41,201 nucleotides of DNA from an uncultured Bacteroidales bacterium (GTDB lineage Bacteria; Bacteroidota; Bacteroidia; Bacteroidales; UBA932). Each line of letters begins with the position of its first letter. The stretch's first letter is position 1. Below, one piece after another: positions 1 through 9,569 of the stretch. The notes beneath the pieces were generated by a model. That model did not search any database, was not told where the DNA came from, and saw only the letters and a list, made by a program, of their open reading frames with translations. The position numbers and the translations under genes were made by a program. The DNA is taken from the NCBI GenBank assembly GCA_944322575.1, contig CALUPK010000019.1, positions 1-41,201 on the forward strand. Direction: 5' to 3'.

Positions 1-764
1 GGAGTGGTGACGATTACAGCTCCGGTCAGGGGGATGTCGTGGACCATCGAGATGTGGATGTCGCCCGTTCCGGGAGGGAGGTCGATGAGCAGGTAGTCCA
101 GTTCGCCCCAGTCCACCTGCATGACTATCTGCTTCATGGCGTTGCTGGCCATGGGTCCGCGCCATATCAGGGCCTGCTCGGGTGCAACCAGGTGGCCTAT
201 GGACAGGAGCTTTATCCCCCATTTCTCGAGAGGTACGATCAGATCCTTTTCCTCGTCCATGTACGGAACCTGTCCCTCGGTTCCGGTCATCTTGGGAATG
301 GAGGGGCCGTAGACGTCCGCATCCACAAGTCCCACCTTGTATCCTTTGAGGGAAAGGGCCACGGCAAGATTGACGGAAACGGTGGACTTGCCCACTCCGC
401 CCTTGCCCGAAGCAATGGCTATGATCTTGCCGATATTCTGCAGCTGGGTGTCGTCCAGGTCGTTGACCGTCTTCTTGGTCGGCTTGCGCTCCCGTACCAG
501 TTCGATGATGGAGATCTTGGCATGGGGAAACTCGGCAGCCATGGCCTCCTCGCACTGCTTCTTGATGGAGGAGAGGAGGGGGTCAGGAGAGGGCACGACC
601 AGTTTGAAACGGACCAGCACGGCCTTCTCTCCGGCCTGGGGGTCCTCAGGTTCGACGGCAGCCCCGTTCCCGTCGAAGAGCTTGATGTCCTCGACGAGAC
701 CCAGAGAGACGATGTCCTTGTCAGCCGCCGGATGAATGATCTTTGAAAGGGTTTCTAAAATCAT
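1..764 (-). CDS. mrp: Mrp/ApbC-type P-loop ATPase (3' end beyond window)
   Basis: Cytosolic Mrp/NBP35-family ATPase, known as a carrier that delivers Fe-S clusters to apoproteins. The visible 254 residues show an N-terminal MIP18/DUF59-like domain (about 1-90) and then the MinD-like ATPase domain. The deviant Walker A motif GKGGVGKST starts near residue 120. It is followed by [13 protein letters not shown] and by DLPPGTGD near the cut edge. The ATG at 762-764 begins the conserved N-terminus (MILETLSKI) and has no better upstream alternative. The gene lies 17 nt downstream of the dipeptidyl-peptidase stop on the same strand, so the two may be cotranscribed. About 100 C-terminal residues lie outside the window. 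The family call is seen directly; the Fe-S role is family knowledge. Confidence 0.95.
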   Translation of the reverse strand, partial: MILETLSKIIHPAADKDIVSLGLVEDIKLFDGNGAAVEPEDPQAGEKAVLVRFKLVVPSPDPLLSSIKKQCEEAMAAEFPHAKISIIELVRERKPTKKTVNDLDDTQLQNIGKIIAIASGKGGVGKSTVSVNLAVALSLKGYKVGLVDADVYGPSIPKMTGTEGQVPYMDEEKDLIVPLEKWGIKLLSIGHLVAPEQALIWRGPMASNAMKQIVMQVDWGELDYLLIDLPPGTGDIHISMVHDIPLTGAVIVTT

Positions 765-781
765 TTCCGTGTAAGAGTAAA

Positions 782-2932
782 TTATTCAACGATATCCAGT
801 TCGTCGATCAGATTAGTGGCACCGCCCAGCTTCTCAATGATGAAGAGGACGTAGCGGATATCCACGCTGATGCACCTCTGGAGCTCGGGCTCGAAGATGA
901 TGTCACCGCTCATGGACTCCCAGTTGCCGTCGAAAGCCAGACCGATGAGCTCGCCGCGGCCGTTCATGATAGGAGAGCCGGAGTTACCGCCGGTGATGTC
1001 GAGGTTGCCGATGAAGGCCACGGGCATCTCGCCTTTCTCATTGGCATAGCGGCCGTAATCCTTGGCCTCGTACAGCTCTTTCAGTTTCTCGGGCACTACG
1101 AACTCCCAGTTGTTCGGATCTTCCTTCTCCATCACGCCCTTGAGGGTAGTGTAGTAGTTGTAGAAGACGGCGTCGCGGGGATAGTAGGGCAGCACGGTAC
1201 CGTAAGTCAGACGCATGGTGAAGTTGGCATCGGGATAGATGGCCTCGCCCTCACGCATCTCGAGGGTACCTGCGATATAGTCTTTCTTGCCCTGTGCGAA
1301 CTGCTCGGAGAATGAGCTGTATACCTCAGCATGAGGACGGGAACTCTCAAGATAGGATGTACGGACTGCACATGCAGGGTCATTCAGCAGAGCATCCGCA
1401 TCACCGGCTGCTATAGCCGCATTGACTTTATCGAGGGAAGTGAATACTGACTTGGCGTACAGGTCCTCCACGTATGCATTGATGTCACCGCCGAACCGGC
1501 TGTCGATATCCTTGTAGAATGAAGGCAGCTCGTCTGCAGGGATGCTTTCCTTCAGGAGCTGAATCATGGCTACAGCCACTTTCTTGTCAGTCGGCATGGA
1601 ATAGTCCTCGTAGAAGGACTCCAGACGGCGGCTTACACCTGCAAGCTGCTCCTCTTTCTCAGCAGGATCCTCTGCTGCAAGGGCATCGGTAATCCTCTTG
1701 GCGTTGGCAGCGGCACTCACAAGCTCGATACGGCCCACGCTCTCGTTGATGTAGGTCATCAAGATATAGTCGGCCTTACGTCCCTCGACAGCAGCGTTGA
1801 TGTTCTCGAGAGCCTTGCCGTAGCGGGCGATACGCTCCTCGCCGCCTGCATTGACCCACTCGGTGAATGCCTGCTCCTCAGCGGCGCGGCGCTCCTCAAC
1901 TCCGAGTTTTACGAAGGTCTCGTTCATGCCGATCCACTTCTTCCAGCCGTTGGACGAGCCGGCGTACTTGCTGGCGTACTGGAGCATGATCTTGGGATCA
2001 GCCTCCATGTCGGCCATCAGCACATCCTGACGGAGTGTGCGCACCTTGATGGCGGCCTCGTTCTTCTCGGTGGTCTCACGCAGCTCGGAAGCGGTCATGA
2101 AACGGTTGGTCGAACCGGGATATCCCATGATCATGGCGGGAGAACCCTCCTCGTAACCGGCTATGGATACCTTAAGATACTGTTTCGGGGTATAGGGAAC
2201 GTTGTCCTCGGAGTACTCGGCGGGGTTGTTGTTCTGGTCGGCATACACGCGGAAGATGGAGAAGTCTCCGGTGTGACGGGGCCACATCCAGTTGTCGGTG
2301 TCGGCGCCGAACTTACCGATTGACTGAGGGGGAGCGCCCACAAAACGCACATCCCTGAATACCTTGTAAACTATGAAATAGTAGGTATTTCCTCCATAGA
2401 ACGAGTTGATGCCTCCGACGATAAACTTACCGTCGCAGCCTGCCTTCTTCGCGAGTTTATTCTGCAGTTTGGTCATGGCCTTCTCCTTGTCTTCGGAGGT
2501 CTTGGCCTTGGCCAGGGCCTTGTTGACATCTGCCGTCACGTCGGTGAAGCTCTCGAGGAACCTCACGCTGAGGCCCGGTGCGGGCAGTTCCTCGTCGAGG
2601 CTGAGGGCCCAATAGCCGTCACGGAGGTAGTTATGTTCCACGGAACTGAGGCTCTGAATGGTACCGAAGCCGCAGTGGTGGTTTGTGAAGAGCAGTCCCT
2701 TGTCAGAGACGATCTCTCCGGTGCATCCGCCGCCGAAAACCACGATGGCGTCCTTCAGGGACGAAGTGTTCAGGTTATAGATCTCCTGGGGAGTAATCTC
2801 AAATCCCAACTCCGTCATTTTCCCGCTGTTCATCTTTTCCAGCAGGGGCAGCAGCCACATACCCTCGTCGGCCTTTACGGGAGCCAGGGGCATAAGCAGC
2901 AGCATCAAGCCAAGCAATGTAGATTTTTTCAT
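782..2932 (-). CDS. dpp7: S46 dipeptidyl-peptidase, DPP7-like
   Basis: Periplasmic serine exopeptidase of family S46, which releases N-terminal dipeptides during peptide scavenging in Bacteroidota. The 716 residues match the family length. A signal peptide ends near KADEGMW (about residue 21). The catalytic triad is visible: His in TNHHCG (85/86), Asp223 in the HTGDF context, and Ser651 in GGNSGSP. In Porphyromonas gingivalis enzymes the residue 18 positions after the catalytic Ser separates DPP7 (Gly) from DPP11 (Arg, which selects acidic P1). Here it is Gly669 (FDGNW), which favours a DPP7-type enzyme with hydrophobic P1 preference. That specificity is inferred. A full promoter lies at 2961-2992. 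Mrp follows after 17 nt. Confidence 0.95.
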   Translation of the reverse strand: MKKSTLLGLMLLLMPLAPVKADEGMWLLPLLEKMNSGKMTELGFEITPQEIYNLNTSSLKDAIVVFGGGCTGEIVSDKGLLFTNHHCGFGTIQSLSSVEHNYLRDGYWALSLDEELPAPGLSVRFLESFTDVTADVNKALAKAKTSEDKEKAMTKLQNKLAKKAGCDGKFIVGGINSFYGGNTYYFIVYKVFRDVRFVGAPPQSIGKFGADTDNWMWPRHTGDFSIFRVYADQNNNPAEYSEDNVPYTPKQYLKVSIAGYEEGSPAMIMGYPGSTNRFMTASELRETTEKNEAAIKVRTLRQDVLMADMEADPKIMLQYASKYAGSSNGWKKWIGMNETFVKLGVEERRAAEEQAFTEWVNAGGEERIARYGKALENINAAVEGRKADYILMTYINESVGRIELVSAAANAKRITDALAAEDPAEKEEQLAGVSRRLESFYEDYSMPTDKKVAVAMIQLLKESIPADELPSFYKDIDSRFGGDINAYVEDLYAKSVFTSLDKVNAAIAAGDADALLNDPACAVRTSYLESSRPHAEVYSSFSEQFAQGKKDYIAGTLEMREGEAIYPDANFTMRLTYGTVLPYYPRDAVFYNYYTTLKGVMEKEDPNNWEFVVPEKLKELYEAKDYGRYANEKGEMPVAFIGNLDITGGNSGSPIMNGRGELIGLAFDGNWESMSGDIIFEPELQRCISVDIRYVLFIIEKLGGATNLIDELDIVE

Positions 2933-2960
2933 TTTTCTGAAATTTTTTAAATTTGAAACA

Positions 2961-2992
2961 CAAATATAAAAATTATGAGCGGTTTTGGCAAA
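2961..2992 (-). promoter_or_regulatory. Bacteroidota-type promoter of the S46 peptidase gene
   Basis: On the minus strand, TTTG (2989-2992) is followed by 20 nt and then a perfect TAnnTTTG box, TATATTTG (2961-2968). It lies about 30 nt before the peptidase ATG at 2932. The -33 element falls inside the first codons of the divergent glycerate kinase gene. A plus-strand TAAATTTG box at 2948-2955 may serve that kinase, so the two promoters overlap. Confidence 0.65.
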
Positions 2993-4138
2993 ATAGTAAT
3001 AGCAACTGACAAATTCAAGGGCTCAATGACAGCAGTGCAGGCTTCGGAGGCCGTCCGGGACGGTATCACGGAGGGATGCAAGGAGGCAGGAAGGACAATG
3101 CCGCAGATTCTCCTGCGCCCCATGGCGGACGGAGGAGAAGGCAGCATGGGAGTAATGGAGAGAGCCCTGCGGGAGAGCGGCATAGGCTATAGGAAGGAAT
3201 TCATTCCGACGGTCAATCACCTGGGCTCGCAGATCCTCGCTCCGGTGCTGCTGTACAGCGCGGAGGACGGAACCCGCCGCGCATTCGTGGAGATGGCTTC
3301 TGTATGCGGCCTCAACATGATTCCGCGGGAAAAGCGCAACCTGCTGCGCTCCACGACCTATGGCCTCGGCACCGTCCTGCGCGAATGTATCGAGAGCCAC
3401 GGGGTGCGGGAGATACTCCTGGCTATCGGCGGCAGCGGCACCAACGACGGCGGCTTCGGCCTACTCTCCGCCCTCGGCTGGTCCTTCTCCAACTCCAGCC
3501 CCTTCCGCAACCGCGACATACCCTCATTTATCAGCGGCATAGGCTCCGCCTCCGACCGCTCCGTGGCGGACATCTGCCCTCATCTGCGGCAGACCCGAAT
3601 CACGGTGGCTACCGACGTGACCAGCCCACTGCTCGGCCCGGTCGGAGCCACAGCGGTATACGGCCCGCAGAAGGGATGCCGCAAACAGGACATTCCGGTA
3701 TTTGAGAGTGCTCTGGAAAACTGGCAAAGGGTCATCGGAGTTCCTGATTTCCCGGGAGCCGGAGCCGCCGGAGGTACGGGATATGCCCTGCAGGCCGCCC
3801 TGGGAGCCGAACTTACAGCCGGATGGAAGGTATTTGCCTCGATGCTGCACCTGGAAGAGGAGATTGCCTCGGCCGACCTGGTCATAACCGGCGAGGGCCG
3901 CTTCGACAAGTCCTCCCTGACCGGGAAGCTCCCCGCCGGCATCGCCACCCTCTGCCGCCGCTACGGAAAGCCCCTGTGGGTAATCACCGGCACCTGCCGC
4001 GTCCCGGCCTACCAGCTCCCGTTGCTCGGCATCACCCGCGTCATCGAGCTCTCAGCCTCCGCCGCCCCCGGCGAGGACCCCTTCGCAGACGCCCCCGCCA
4101 TCATCCGGCATGCTGTCGCCTCGGCCCTGCAGGACTGA
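2975..4138 (+). CDS. Glycerate kinase (GckA/GarK family)
   Basis: ATP-dependent glycerate kinase of the two-domain Pfam glycerate kinase family, which phosphorylates glycerate to 2- or 3-phosphoglycerate for entry to glycolysis. The 387 residues match the usual 370-390. Family hallmarks are the N-terminal ATDKFKGS segment, RPMADGGEG, the Gly-rich IGGSGTNDGG loop, and VITGEGRFD with SLTGKLPAG near the C-terminus. The ATG at 2975 puts the conserved KIVIATDKFKGS at the usual N-terminal position. It is divergent from the peptidase gene, 42 nt away, and convergent with the esterase gene downstream. It could be called GarK or GlxK; sequence alone does not settle which carbon is phosphorylated. Confidence 0.95.
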   Translation: MSGFGKIVIATDKFKGSMTAVQASEAVRDGITEGCKEAGRTMPQILLRPMADGGEGSMGVMERALRESGIGYRKEFIPTVNHLGSQILAPVLLYSAEDGTRRAFVEMASVCGLNMIPREKRNLLRSTTYGLGTVLRECIESHGVREILLAIGGSGTNDGGFGLLSALGWSFSNSSPFRNRDIPSFISGIGSASDRSVADICPHLRQTRITVATDVTSPLLGPVGATAVYGPQKGCRKQDIPVFESALENWQRVIGVPDFPGAGAAGGTGYALQAALGAELTAGWKVFASMLHLEEEIASADLVITGEGRFDKSSLTGKLPAGIATLCRRYGKPLWVITGTCRVPAYQLPLLGITRVIELSASAAPGEDPFADAPAIIRHAVASALQD

Positions 4139-4153
4139 GGGACAGGAAAGTGA

Positions 4154-5368
4154 CTACCGGAACAGAAGAGGCAGGAACTCCGCGAGGTAGATCCGCCAAT
4201 TGCGCCATATATGCCCCTCGCCATTCTCATAGTAGGTATAGGGCCAGTCATGACTGTCCAGAAATGCGCGGTAGTCCTCATTATACCCGTACAGGAAATC
4301 CTCCTTGCCGATACCTATCCAGTAAAGAGCCGGCTCCCCGGAGAACTGCTCCGCCAGACTGCTCTCGATATCCGAATACGCTCCGGCGGCGGAACTGCCC
4401 TCCGTCCTCTTCTCCCTCGGCATTACAGCCGCTGAAAACAGGCCCACGTAATCGAACTTGTCCGGGTACATCCTCGAGATGTTCATTGCATGGCCGCCGC
4501 CCATCGAAAGACCGGCTATGGCTCTGGAGGCCTTGTCCTTGCGCACACGGTAATGCTGCTCGACATAGTTGAGGATATCGGGGAAGGACTCCTCCATCGT
4601 ACAGGCTGCCTCTCCGGAGCGGTTGAAATCAGGCTGTTCCAGACCGCCCGGTGTCTGACCGGGAGCAGCATCGTTGAATACATGGCCGTTAGGCATTACC
4701 ACTATCATCGGCAAGCAGCGGCCGGCAGCTATGAGATTGTCCAGAATCTCCGCTGCCCTGCCCAGGTCGCTCCAGGCCTCCTCATCCCCGCCCATGCCGT
4801 GCAGCAGATAAAGCACAGGATACCGGCCCTTGCCGCTGTCATAGCCCGCAGGAGTGTAGACCGTCATGCGGCGGACCGTCCCTAAAGCCGGACTTTCATA
4901 CCATACTTTGGAGACAGTGCCGTGCGGAACGTCCTGCACGGAATACAGGTCTCCGGGATTCCCTTCCACGATGAAATAATTTGTCAGAGAGGAGACATCC
5001 CTCTTAATGAAAACATTGGACATATCCAGCACCTTCAGTCCGTCCACTCTGAAAGTATAGCTGTAGAGCTCTGAGCGAAGCGGAGGAGTCGTATGCTCCC
5101 AGACACCGTCCTCGCCCTCACGGAGCTCTGCCCTGTAATTGCCCTGAGAGTCACCGTAAAGTGAATCGGAGAGAAAATCCCCCTCGACCCATACCTCCAC
5201 CGCCTTCGGTGCGAACAGACGGAATGTAACCCTGCCGTCAGGATATACTTCAGGAGAGGTGACTGCCCGTGTAGACCAGATGGCCTGCTGTGCGCCGGCC
5301 GGAAATACCGATAAAAGTACGGCGGTCAGAAAAGCCACCGTACTTCTGTTCCAATTTACAATAAACAT
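4154..5368 (-). CDS. Secreted esterase (PF00756 esterase-D type) with N-terminal Ig-like domain
   Basis: Alpha/beta-hydrolase of the putative-esterase family that includes feruloyl/acetyl-xylan esterases and enterochelin esterases. A signal peptide (FLTAVLLSVFPAGAQQ) is followed by an E-set/CBM48-like beta domain (about 35-130, FRLFAPKAVEVWVEGDF). The hydrolase domain (about 150-404) has the oxyanion segment YLLHGMGGDEEAW, nucleophile Ser in GLSMGGG, and a late His in ENGEGHIW. In polysaccharide-degrading Bacteroidota such proteins usually remove acyl groups from plant glycans. The gene starts 18 nt after the stop of the glycogen-debranching-like gene, so the pair is probably one operon. The substrate cannot be read from sequence. 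Confidence 0.85.
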   Translation of the reverse strand: MFIVNWNRSTVAFLTAVLLSVFPAGAQQAIWSTRAVTSPEVYPDGRVTFRLFAPKAVEVWVEGDFLSDSLYGDSQGNYRAELREGEDGVWEHTTPPLRSELYSYTFRVDGLKVLDMSNVFIKRDVSSLTNYFIVEGNPGDLYSVQDVPHGTVSKVWYESPALGTVRRMTVYTPAGYDSGKGRYPVLYLLHGMGGDEEAWSDLGRAAEILDNLIAAGRCLPMIVVMPNGHVFNDAAPGQTPGGLEQPDFNRSGEAACTMEESFPDILNYVEQHYRVRKDKASRAIAGLSMGGGHAMNISRMYPDKFDYVGLFSAAVMPREKRTEGSSAAGAYSDIESSLAEQFSGEPALYWIGIGKEDFLYGYNEDYRAFLDSHDWPYTYYENGEGHIWRNWRIYLAEFLPLLFR

Positions 5369-5386
5369 AATCCTTACTTTTTATAA

Positions 5387-7717
5387 TTATTCTATACTCT
5401 GATAATCCAGGGGAGGGTCAAAATAGCGGGACAGCGACTTGAGGTTCTCGCGGTAGTTGGGAGCAGCGAAGTCCGTACCTTCGAAGAAGCGGTTCCACTC
5501 CTCGTGGAGAGCGGCAATATGCGGGTCCGCCTCAACCTCCGTCTCGTACAGCACCGTACCGTCGGAAGCGTACAGTCTGGCTGTGAGGGATTCGGGTGAA
5601 CACGACAGGATCAGCAGGCCGCCCTGTGGTATGGTCACTTCGACAGGGGCAAAGACCCCGATGGAGACGCTGAGAGTGACTTCCCGGGAAGCGGTCCACT
5701 CATAGCGGTATTCGGTCCGGCCGCCGGGGCGGGTGGCGTACTTGCAGTCCAGCGCTCCGTCGGCAATGCTGACACGCTGGTCCAGAGAGGTTATCACAGA
5801 AGGAATACGGGGCTGGATATCAATCCGGCCGCTGAGCATATCGGGCCGCACACCGAGAAAATACTGATCCCACACACGGATATGCTCTCCGTTGCTCCAG
5901 GCCTGGAGAAATGTACCCGAACGCCTTACCCAGGTGCTGCCCGGACGGGGCCATGGATCTGCGCATTCGGACAGACTGCCGACCGCACCCTCACAGAGAG
6001 CCTGCCGGTTCATGTTGGAGAAAAGTCTGAACGCAAGGTCCTGCTGACCGTACTCAATCATCCTCTGCATCGCCTGACCGTTGAGCCAGAGCCAGACAGT
6101 GCCGTTGTGATAAGCATCGTCCTTATGGTAGCGGTGCCACATCTCATGCCACGGATGGAACTGTGCGTCGTTCTGGTCGAGACTCGACACGCCCCAGGGA
6201 TAGACCAGGTGCTCCCACATCCGGCGGGTATCCTGCATTCTCAGCAGGGTGTCGGATATCAGCTCGTGGGCGTAGACGGTATTGGGACGCAGCTGCAGGT
6301 CGGGAGTGCCGTCGGAATTGAGATGGTCGTATATGATGCCCGACTCGCGGTCGATGAAATCGTGCTCGAAATTTGCGCGGACCTTTTCGGCCAGAGCCTC
6401 CCACTGCCGGGCCTTGCGCTCCTCGCCCATGTAACGGGCCATGTCAGCCGCACATCTAAGCTGCTGATACCATAGGGCCTGGATATCCACCGCCCTGTCT
6501 CCGCGGGGAGAGCACGGGTATTGGTCCTGACGCTTGGCATCCATCCAGGTATCGGCGTCGGCATGGGTCAGATAGCCGCGGTCGTCGGTGAAAAGCCGTG
6601 CCGAGGCGTCAGTGGCGGTCTTCACGGCGGGGTATATCTGCTTGATGAAGTCCACGTCTCCGGTGTATTTCAGATACTCGTAGGCCTGAATCACAAAGCG
6701 GGGAGTACCGTCGGTGGTGTTGTAAAGAATACCGTCGAGGTTCAGGCGGTTAGGTACGCGGCCGTAAGTCTCCGACTCCGGGTCGGTATCCTGATAGCGG
6801 GCAAATGACAGAAGAATATCCCGGGCGACATCGAACTCTCCGGTACAGAGCACTGCTCCCGGCATCGCAATGAACATGTCCCTGCCCCAGAAATCGGTGA
6901 ACCATGGAAAGCCGGCGTACATGCCCCAGCCGCCGTGCTGACGGGTCACCAGCTCGTCCGCAGTCAGCTCTATCCATGCGACAGCCCTGTCGAGAGAGGG
7001 CAGGTCGGAGCGCATGGCATTGTCATCCAGAAGAGCCTGCATCCGTTGCTGCCGCTGAGCGAGCCACTGCCGCCCTTCGGAGCGGAACTGCGAGGCGAGT
7101 TCCCGGCTTTCCGTCTCATTGCCGTAGGAGATGATGAAGCCGCCTGCATTGCGGGGAGCCTCCACTACCTTGCCGTCAAAACTCAGCTGAGCGTCCGGAT
7201 TCAGGGCGGAGATGCGGACGAAGTCGCCCTGGGCCTCCACGGCCGCGAATATCACGGAGTTGCCGTCCTTGCGGGGGAGGGTGACATTGGTGCCGGTAAG
7301 TTCGATACCGACCTTGCTGCCGGTCACTCCGTCCAGAGCGACGAAGAGCACCTTGCGGCTGTCCACCAGGGCGAATGTCTCCACGGCGCAGTCATGGACC
7401 CTCTCAAGCCGGTCGGGCCACACAGTCACGACCGCATCCTTACGGCTGAGCATCCGCCCGTCCACATACAGCCTGTAATCGGCGAAAATCCTCTTGGCCC
7501 GGATGTTCCACCCGGCGTACCAGTCGCTGAAATCATCAGTTGAAGTCTGGCCGTAGTAGAAGCCGGCCTCCTTGTCGCTGTAGGAGTACTCTCTGGACTG
7601 ACCGGCCGGTACGGTGACTCCAAGGTCATCAATTCCTATGGGTGAAAATGCCGCTGCTCCCGCCGTGGCCGCCGCCATCAGGGCAGCCACCGAAGTAATC
7701 CTGAGTGCTTTCTTCAT
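5387..7717 (-). CDS. Secreted amylo-alpha-1,6-glucosidase-like glycosidase
   Basis: Large (776 aa) secreted glycosidase with a C-terminal glycogen-debranching type (alpha/alpha)6 domain. A signal peptide (MKKALRITSV to about residue 24) precedes a beta-sandwich N-domain (about 30-220) and the toroid domain (about 235-700). The hallmark segment FPWFTDFWGRDMFIAMPG covers residues 270-287, with conserved acids Asp275 and Asp280. Later motifs include VYAHELISDTLL, NGTVWLWLNG and the SGRIDIQPRIP tail typical of bacterial debranching-like proteins. Export suggests that an external alpha-glucan or another oligosaccharide is the substrate, not cytosolic glycogen. A minus-strand TATCTTTG box (7750-7757) lies 33 nt before the ATG. 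The esterase gene follows in the same operon. Confidence 0.85.
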   Translation of the reverse strand: MKKALRITSVAALMAAATAGAAAFSPIGIDDLGVTVPAGQSREYSYSDKEAGFYYGQTSTDDFSDWYAGWNIRAKRIFADYRLYVDGRMLSRKDAVVTVWPDRLERVHDCAVETFALVDSRKVLFVALDGVTGSKVGIELTGTNVTLPRKDGNSVIFAAVEAQGDFVRISALNPDAQLSFDGKVVEAPRNAGGFIISYGNETESRELASQFRSEGRQWLAQRQQRMQALLDDNAMRSDLPSLDRAVAWIELTADELVTRQHGGWGMYAGFPWFTDFWGRDMFIAMPGAVLCTGEFDVARDILLSFARYQDTDPESETYGRVPNRLNLDGILYNTTDGTPRFVIQAYEYLKYTGDVDFIKQIYPAVKTATDASARLFTDDRGYLTHADADTWMDAKRQDQYPCSPRGDRAVDIQALWYQQLRCAADMARYMGEERKARQWEALAEKVRANFEHDFIDRESGIIYDHLNSDGTPDLQLRPNTVYAHELISDTLLRMQDTRRMWEHLVYPWGVSSLDQNDAQFHPWHEMWHRYHKDDAYHNGTVWLWLNGQAMQRMIEYGQQDLAFRLFSNMNRQALCEGAVGSLSECADPWPRPGSTWVRRSGTFLQAWSNGEHIRVWDQYFLGVRPDMLSGRIDIQPRIPSVITSLDQRVSIADGALDCKYATRPGGRTEYRYEWTASREVTLSVSIGVFAPVEVTIPQGGLLILSCSPESLTARLYASDGTVLYETEVEADPHIAALHEEWNRFFEGTDFAAPNYRENLKSLSRYFDPPLDYQSIE

Positions 7718-7749
7718 ATCGCTTAAGTTATCTTAGTGAAAAAATCATT

Positions 7750-7766
7750 CAAAGATACTAAATTTG
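7750..7766. promoter_or_regulatory. Back-to-back -7 boxes of divergent genes
   Basis: A perfect minus-strand TATCTTTG (plus-strand 7750-7757) faces the glycosidase gene. A perfect plus-strand TAAATTTG (7759-7766) lies 8 nt before the HAD phosphatase ATG. The boxes sit side by side, so the two genes may compete for RNA polymerase. No convincing -33 TTTG was found for either. Confidence 0.5.
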
Positions 7767-7773
7767 CAGGGTT

Positions 7774-8472
7774 ATGAGTGAGAAAAAGTTAGTGATATTC
7801 GACCTGGACGGCACCCTGCTCTACACCGTCCCCGACATCGCGGCGGCAACCAACCAGGCCCTTGCAGCCTGCGGCTATCCCGTCCATAGCGAAAAGGAAA
7901 TATCATCATATATCGGAAACGGCATCAACAAGCTGTTCGAGAGAGCATTGCCGGAAGAAGCCCGCAACAAGGAAGAAGTACTGCGCATCAGGAGCCTCTT
8001 CCTGCCCTACTACAATGAGCATTGTGCGGACGCCACCCGCCCCTTCGACGGCATACCGGAGCTCCTCGCCGGAATCTGCCGCCGCGGCATCAAGGTCGCC
8101 GTCGCCTCGAACAAATACCACCCGGCGACCGTCAGGCTCATGCGGCATTTCTTTCCTGAAATACCCTTCTGCGCTGTATTCGGAGAGAGGGAGGGGGTGC
8201 CCCGCAAGCCGGAGCCGGTGATAGTATGGGACATTCTCCGTGAAGCAGGAATACATTGCCCCGCTGCAGACGGTCCAGGACGGAATTTCCCCGACGAACG
8301 CCCGTCCGTCCTGTACATCGGAGACTCCGGCGTGGACATGCAGACCGCCGCCAACGCCGGCCTCGAGGCCGTCGCCGTCACCTGGGGCTGCCGCACCCGG
8401 GAGGAACTCGCCTCCTACTCCCCCGCCCACATCGTAGACAGGCCTTCTCAGATAGCGGATATTCTATTCTGA
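7774..8472 (+). CDS. gph: HAD-family phosphatase, phosphoglycolate phosphatase-like
   Basis: Haloacid-dehalogenase hydrolase of the Gph/PgmB subfamily; 232 residues is the usual size. Motif I, DLDGTLL, holds the nucleophile and acid Asp at about residues 10 and 12. A helical cap follows (about 15-90). Motif II is the Ser in ASNKYH, motif III the Lys in RKPEPV, and motif IV is GDSGVDMQTAANAG. The usual product is glycolate from 2-phosphoglycolate, which forms for example when oxidised DNA ends are repaired; related enzymes accept other small phosphates. The spacer between motif III and motif IV (SVLYIGDSG) is somewhat expanded (CPAADGPGRNFPDERP). The gene converges on the radical SAM gene. Confidence 0.88.
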   Translation: MSEKKLVIFDLDGTLLYTVPDIAAATNQALAACGYPVHSEKEISSYIGNGINKLFERALPEEARNKEEVLRIRSLFLPYYNEHCADATRPFDGIPELLAGICRRGIKVAVASNKYHPATVRLMRHFFPEIPFCAVFGEREGVPRKPEPVIVWDILREAGIHCPAADGPGRNFPDERPSVLYIGDSGVDMQTAANAGLEAVAVTWGCRTREELASYSPAHIVDRPSQIADILF

Positions 8473-8490
8473 TTTACTGAAGCAATTGAT

Positions 8491-9567
8491 TTACCGCAGC
8501 ATCCGGCAAGTACCGGGACGGAGAGAGCCGTCGGACTCGCGCAGATGCATCGAACCTCCGAGACAGTACCGGAAATACTTGCAGTGACCGCATTCATCTC
8601 CGCGCTCCCGCATCCAGCTGCGGTCCCGGAATACCTGATAGCGGTTCTCCCAGACATCGATGAAATCGTCTCCCCGGTAGATATTGCCCTGGGCGTAGTC
8701 GCTGCGGATGCTGGCGCAGGCCGCAATGTCTCCGTTGGCGAGGATGGAAGAGCAGGAAAGACCGGCGTTACAGCTGAAGAAATTGTCCCGGACAAGGCCC
8801 TCGTAGCCTCCTAGGAAATTCTCACAGCCGTAATTGAGCCTTATACGCCCTTCTTTCCTGGTATTCACGATGAATTCCATCAGAGAGTCGAACTGTTCCG
8901 GAGAAAGCTGCATTTCCGGGTCATCGGCAGCCCGGCCTGACGGAAAGACCGTGAATATCCTCCATCGCTTGAGGCCAAGGGATATAAGAAACTCCTTGAA
9001 CTCGGGCAGCGATGCCAGGTTGCGCCGGTTGGCACATGTTACGACATCAAACTTCAAGTCATCTACTTCCGTGAACATACGTACACCTGCTGTCGCTTTC
9101 TTGAAACTGCCCTGGACTCCGCGCATCCAGTCGTGGTCGGCCTCGAATCCGTCCACGCTTATCGTCGCACTGTGGATACCGGCCTTGAGCAGAGAGTCAA
9201 ACCGCCTGCGGTCCAGCAGCATACCGTTTGTGACAATACCCCACGGAAAGCCCATGTCGTAGATGGCCCTGCCGCATGAGGCGAGGTCTGGCCGCATCAG
9301 CGGCTCTCCACCGGTGACAATGATGAAAACCTTATGCGGGTCGTATTTACCGGATATGCGGCGGAGGACTTTGGCGAAGTCCTCGAACGGCATGTCTTTC
9401 ACCGAAGCCGTAGTGTGACAGTCACTGCCGCAGTGACGGCAGCGCAGAGAACAACGCAGGGTACATTCCCAGAACAGATCGCGCAGTTCATGTTTCTCCA
9501 CCAAGTCCTTATGCAGTGGCCGGACCAGCTCCAACGCCAGCTTCTGCCTCAATGACAAAGCCCGCAT
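8491..9567 (-). CDS. Radical SAM/SPASM enzyme of the rSAM/lipoprotein system
   Basis: Radical SAM enzyme, 358 aa. The AdoMet-cluster motif CSLRCRHC occupies residues 39-46 (Cys39, 43, 46). Next come ITGGEPL-type sequence (IVTGGEPLMRPDL) and a C-terminal SPASM-like domain with Cys clusters (NAGLSCSSI, DIAAC, CGHCKYFRYC). It is the last gene of a three-gene operon, 2 nt after the preceding lipoprotein stop. Layout and sequence fit the uncharacterised rSAM/lipoprotein pairing of Bacteroidales (TIGRFAM models TIGR04133 with TIGR04134, recalled, not searched). SPASM enzymes often modify peptides or proteins, so the lipoproteins or their partners are plausible substrates, but this is inference. No usable peptide leader was seen nearby. 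Confidence 0.9.
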   Translation of the reverse strand: MRALSLRQKLALELVRPLHKDLVEKHELRDLFWECTLRCSLRCRHCGSDCHTTASVKDMPFEDFAKVLRRISGKYDPHKVFIIVTGGEPLMRPDLASCGRAIYDMGFPWGIVTNGMLLDRRRFDSLLKAGIHSATISVDGFEADHDWMRGVQGSFKKATAGVRMFTEVDDLKFDVVTCANRRNLASLPEFKEFLISLGLKRWRIFTVFPSGRAADDPEMQLSPEQFDSLMEFIVNTRKEGRIRLNYGCENFLGGYEGLVRDNFFSCNAGLSCSSILANGDIAACASIRSDYAQGNIYRGDDFIDVWENRYQVFRDRSWMRERGDECGHCKYFRYCLGGSMHLRESDGSLRPGTCRMLR

Positions 9568-9569
9568 GA

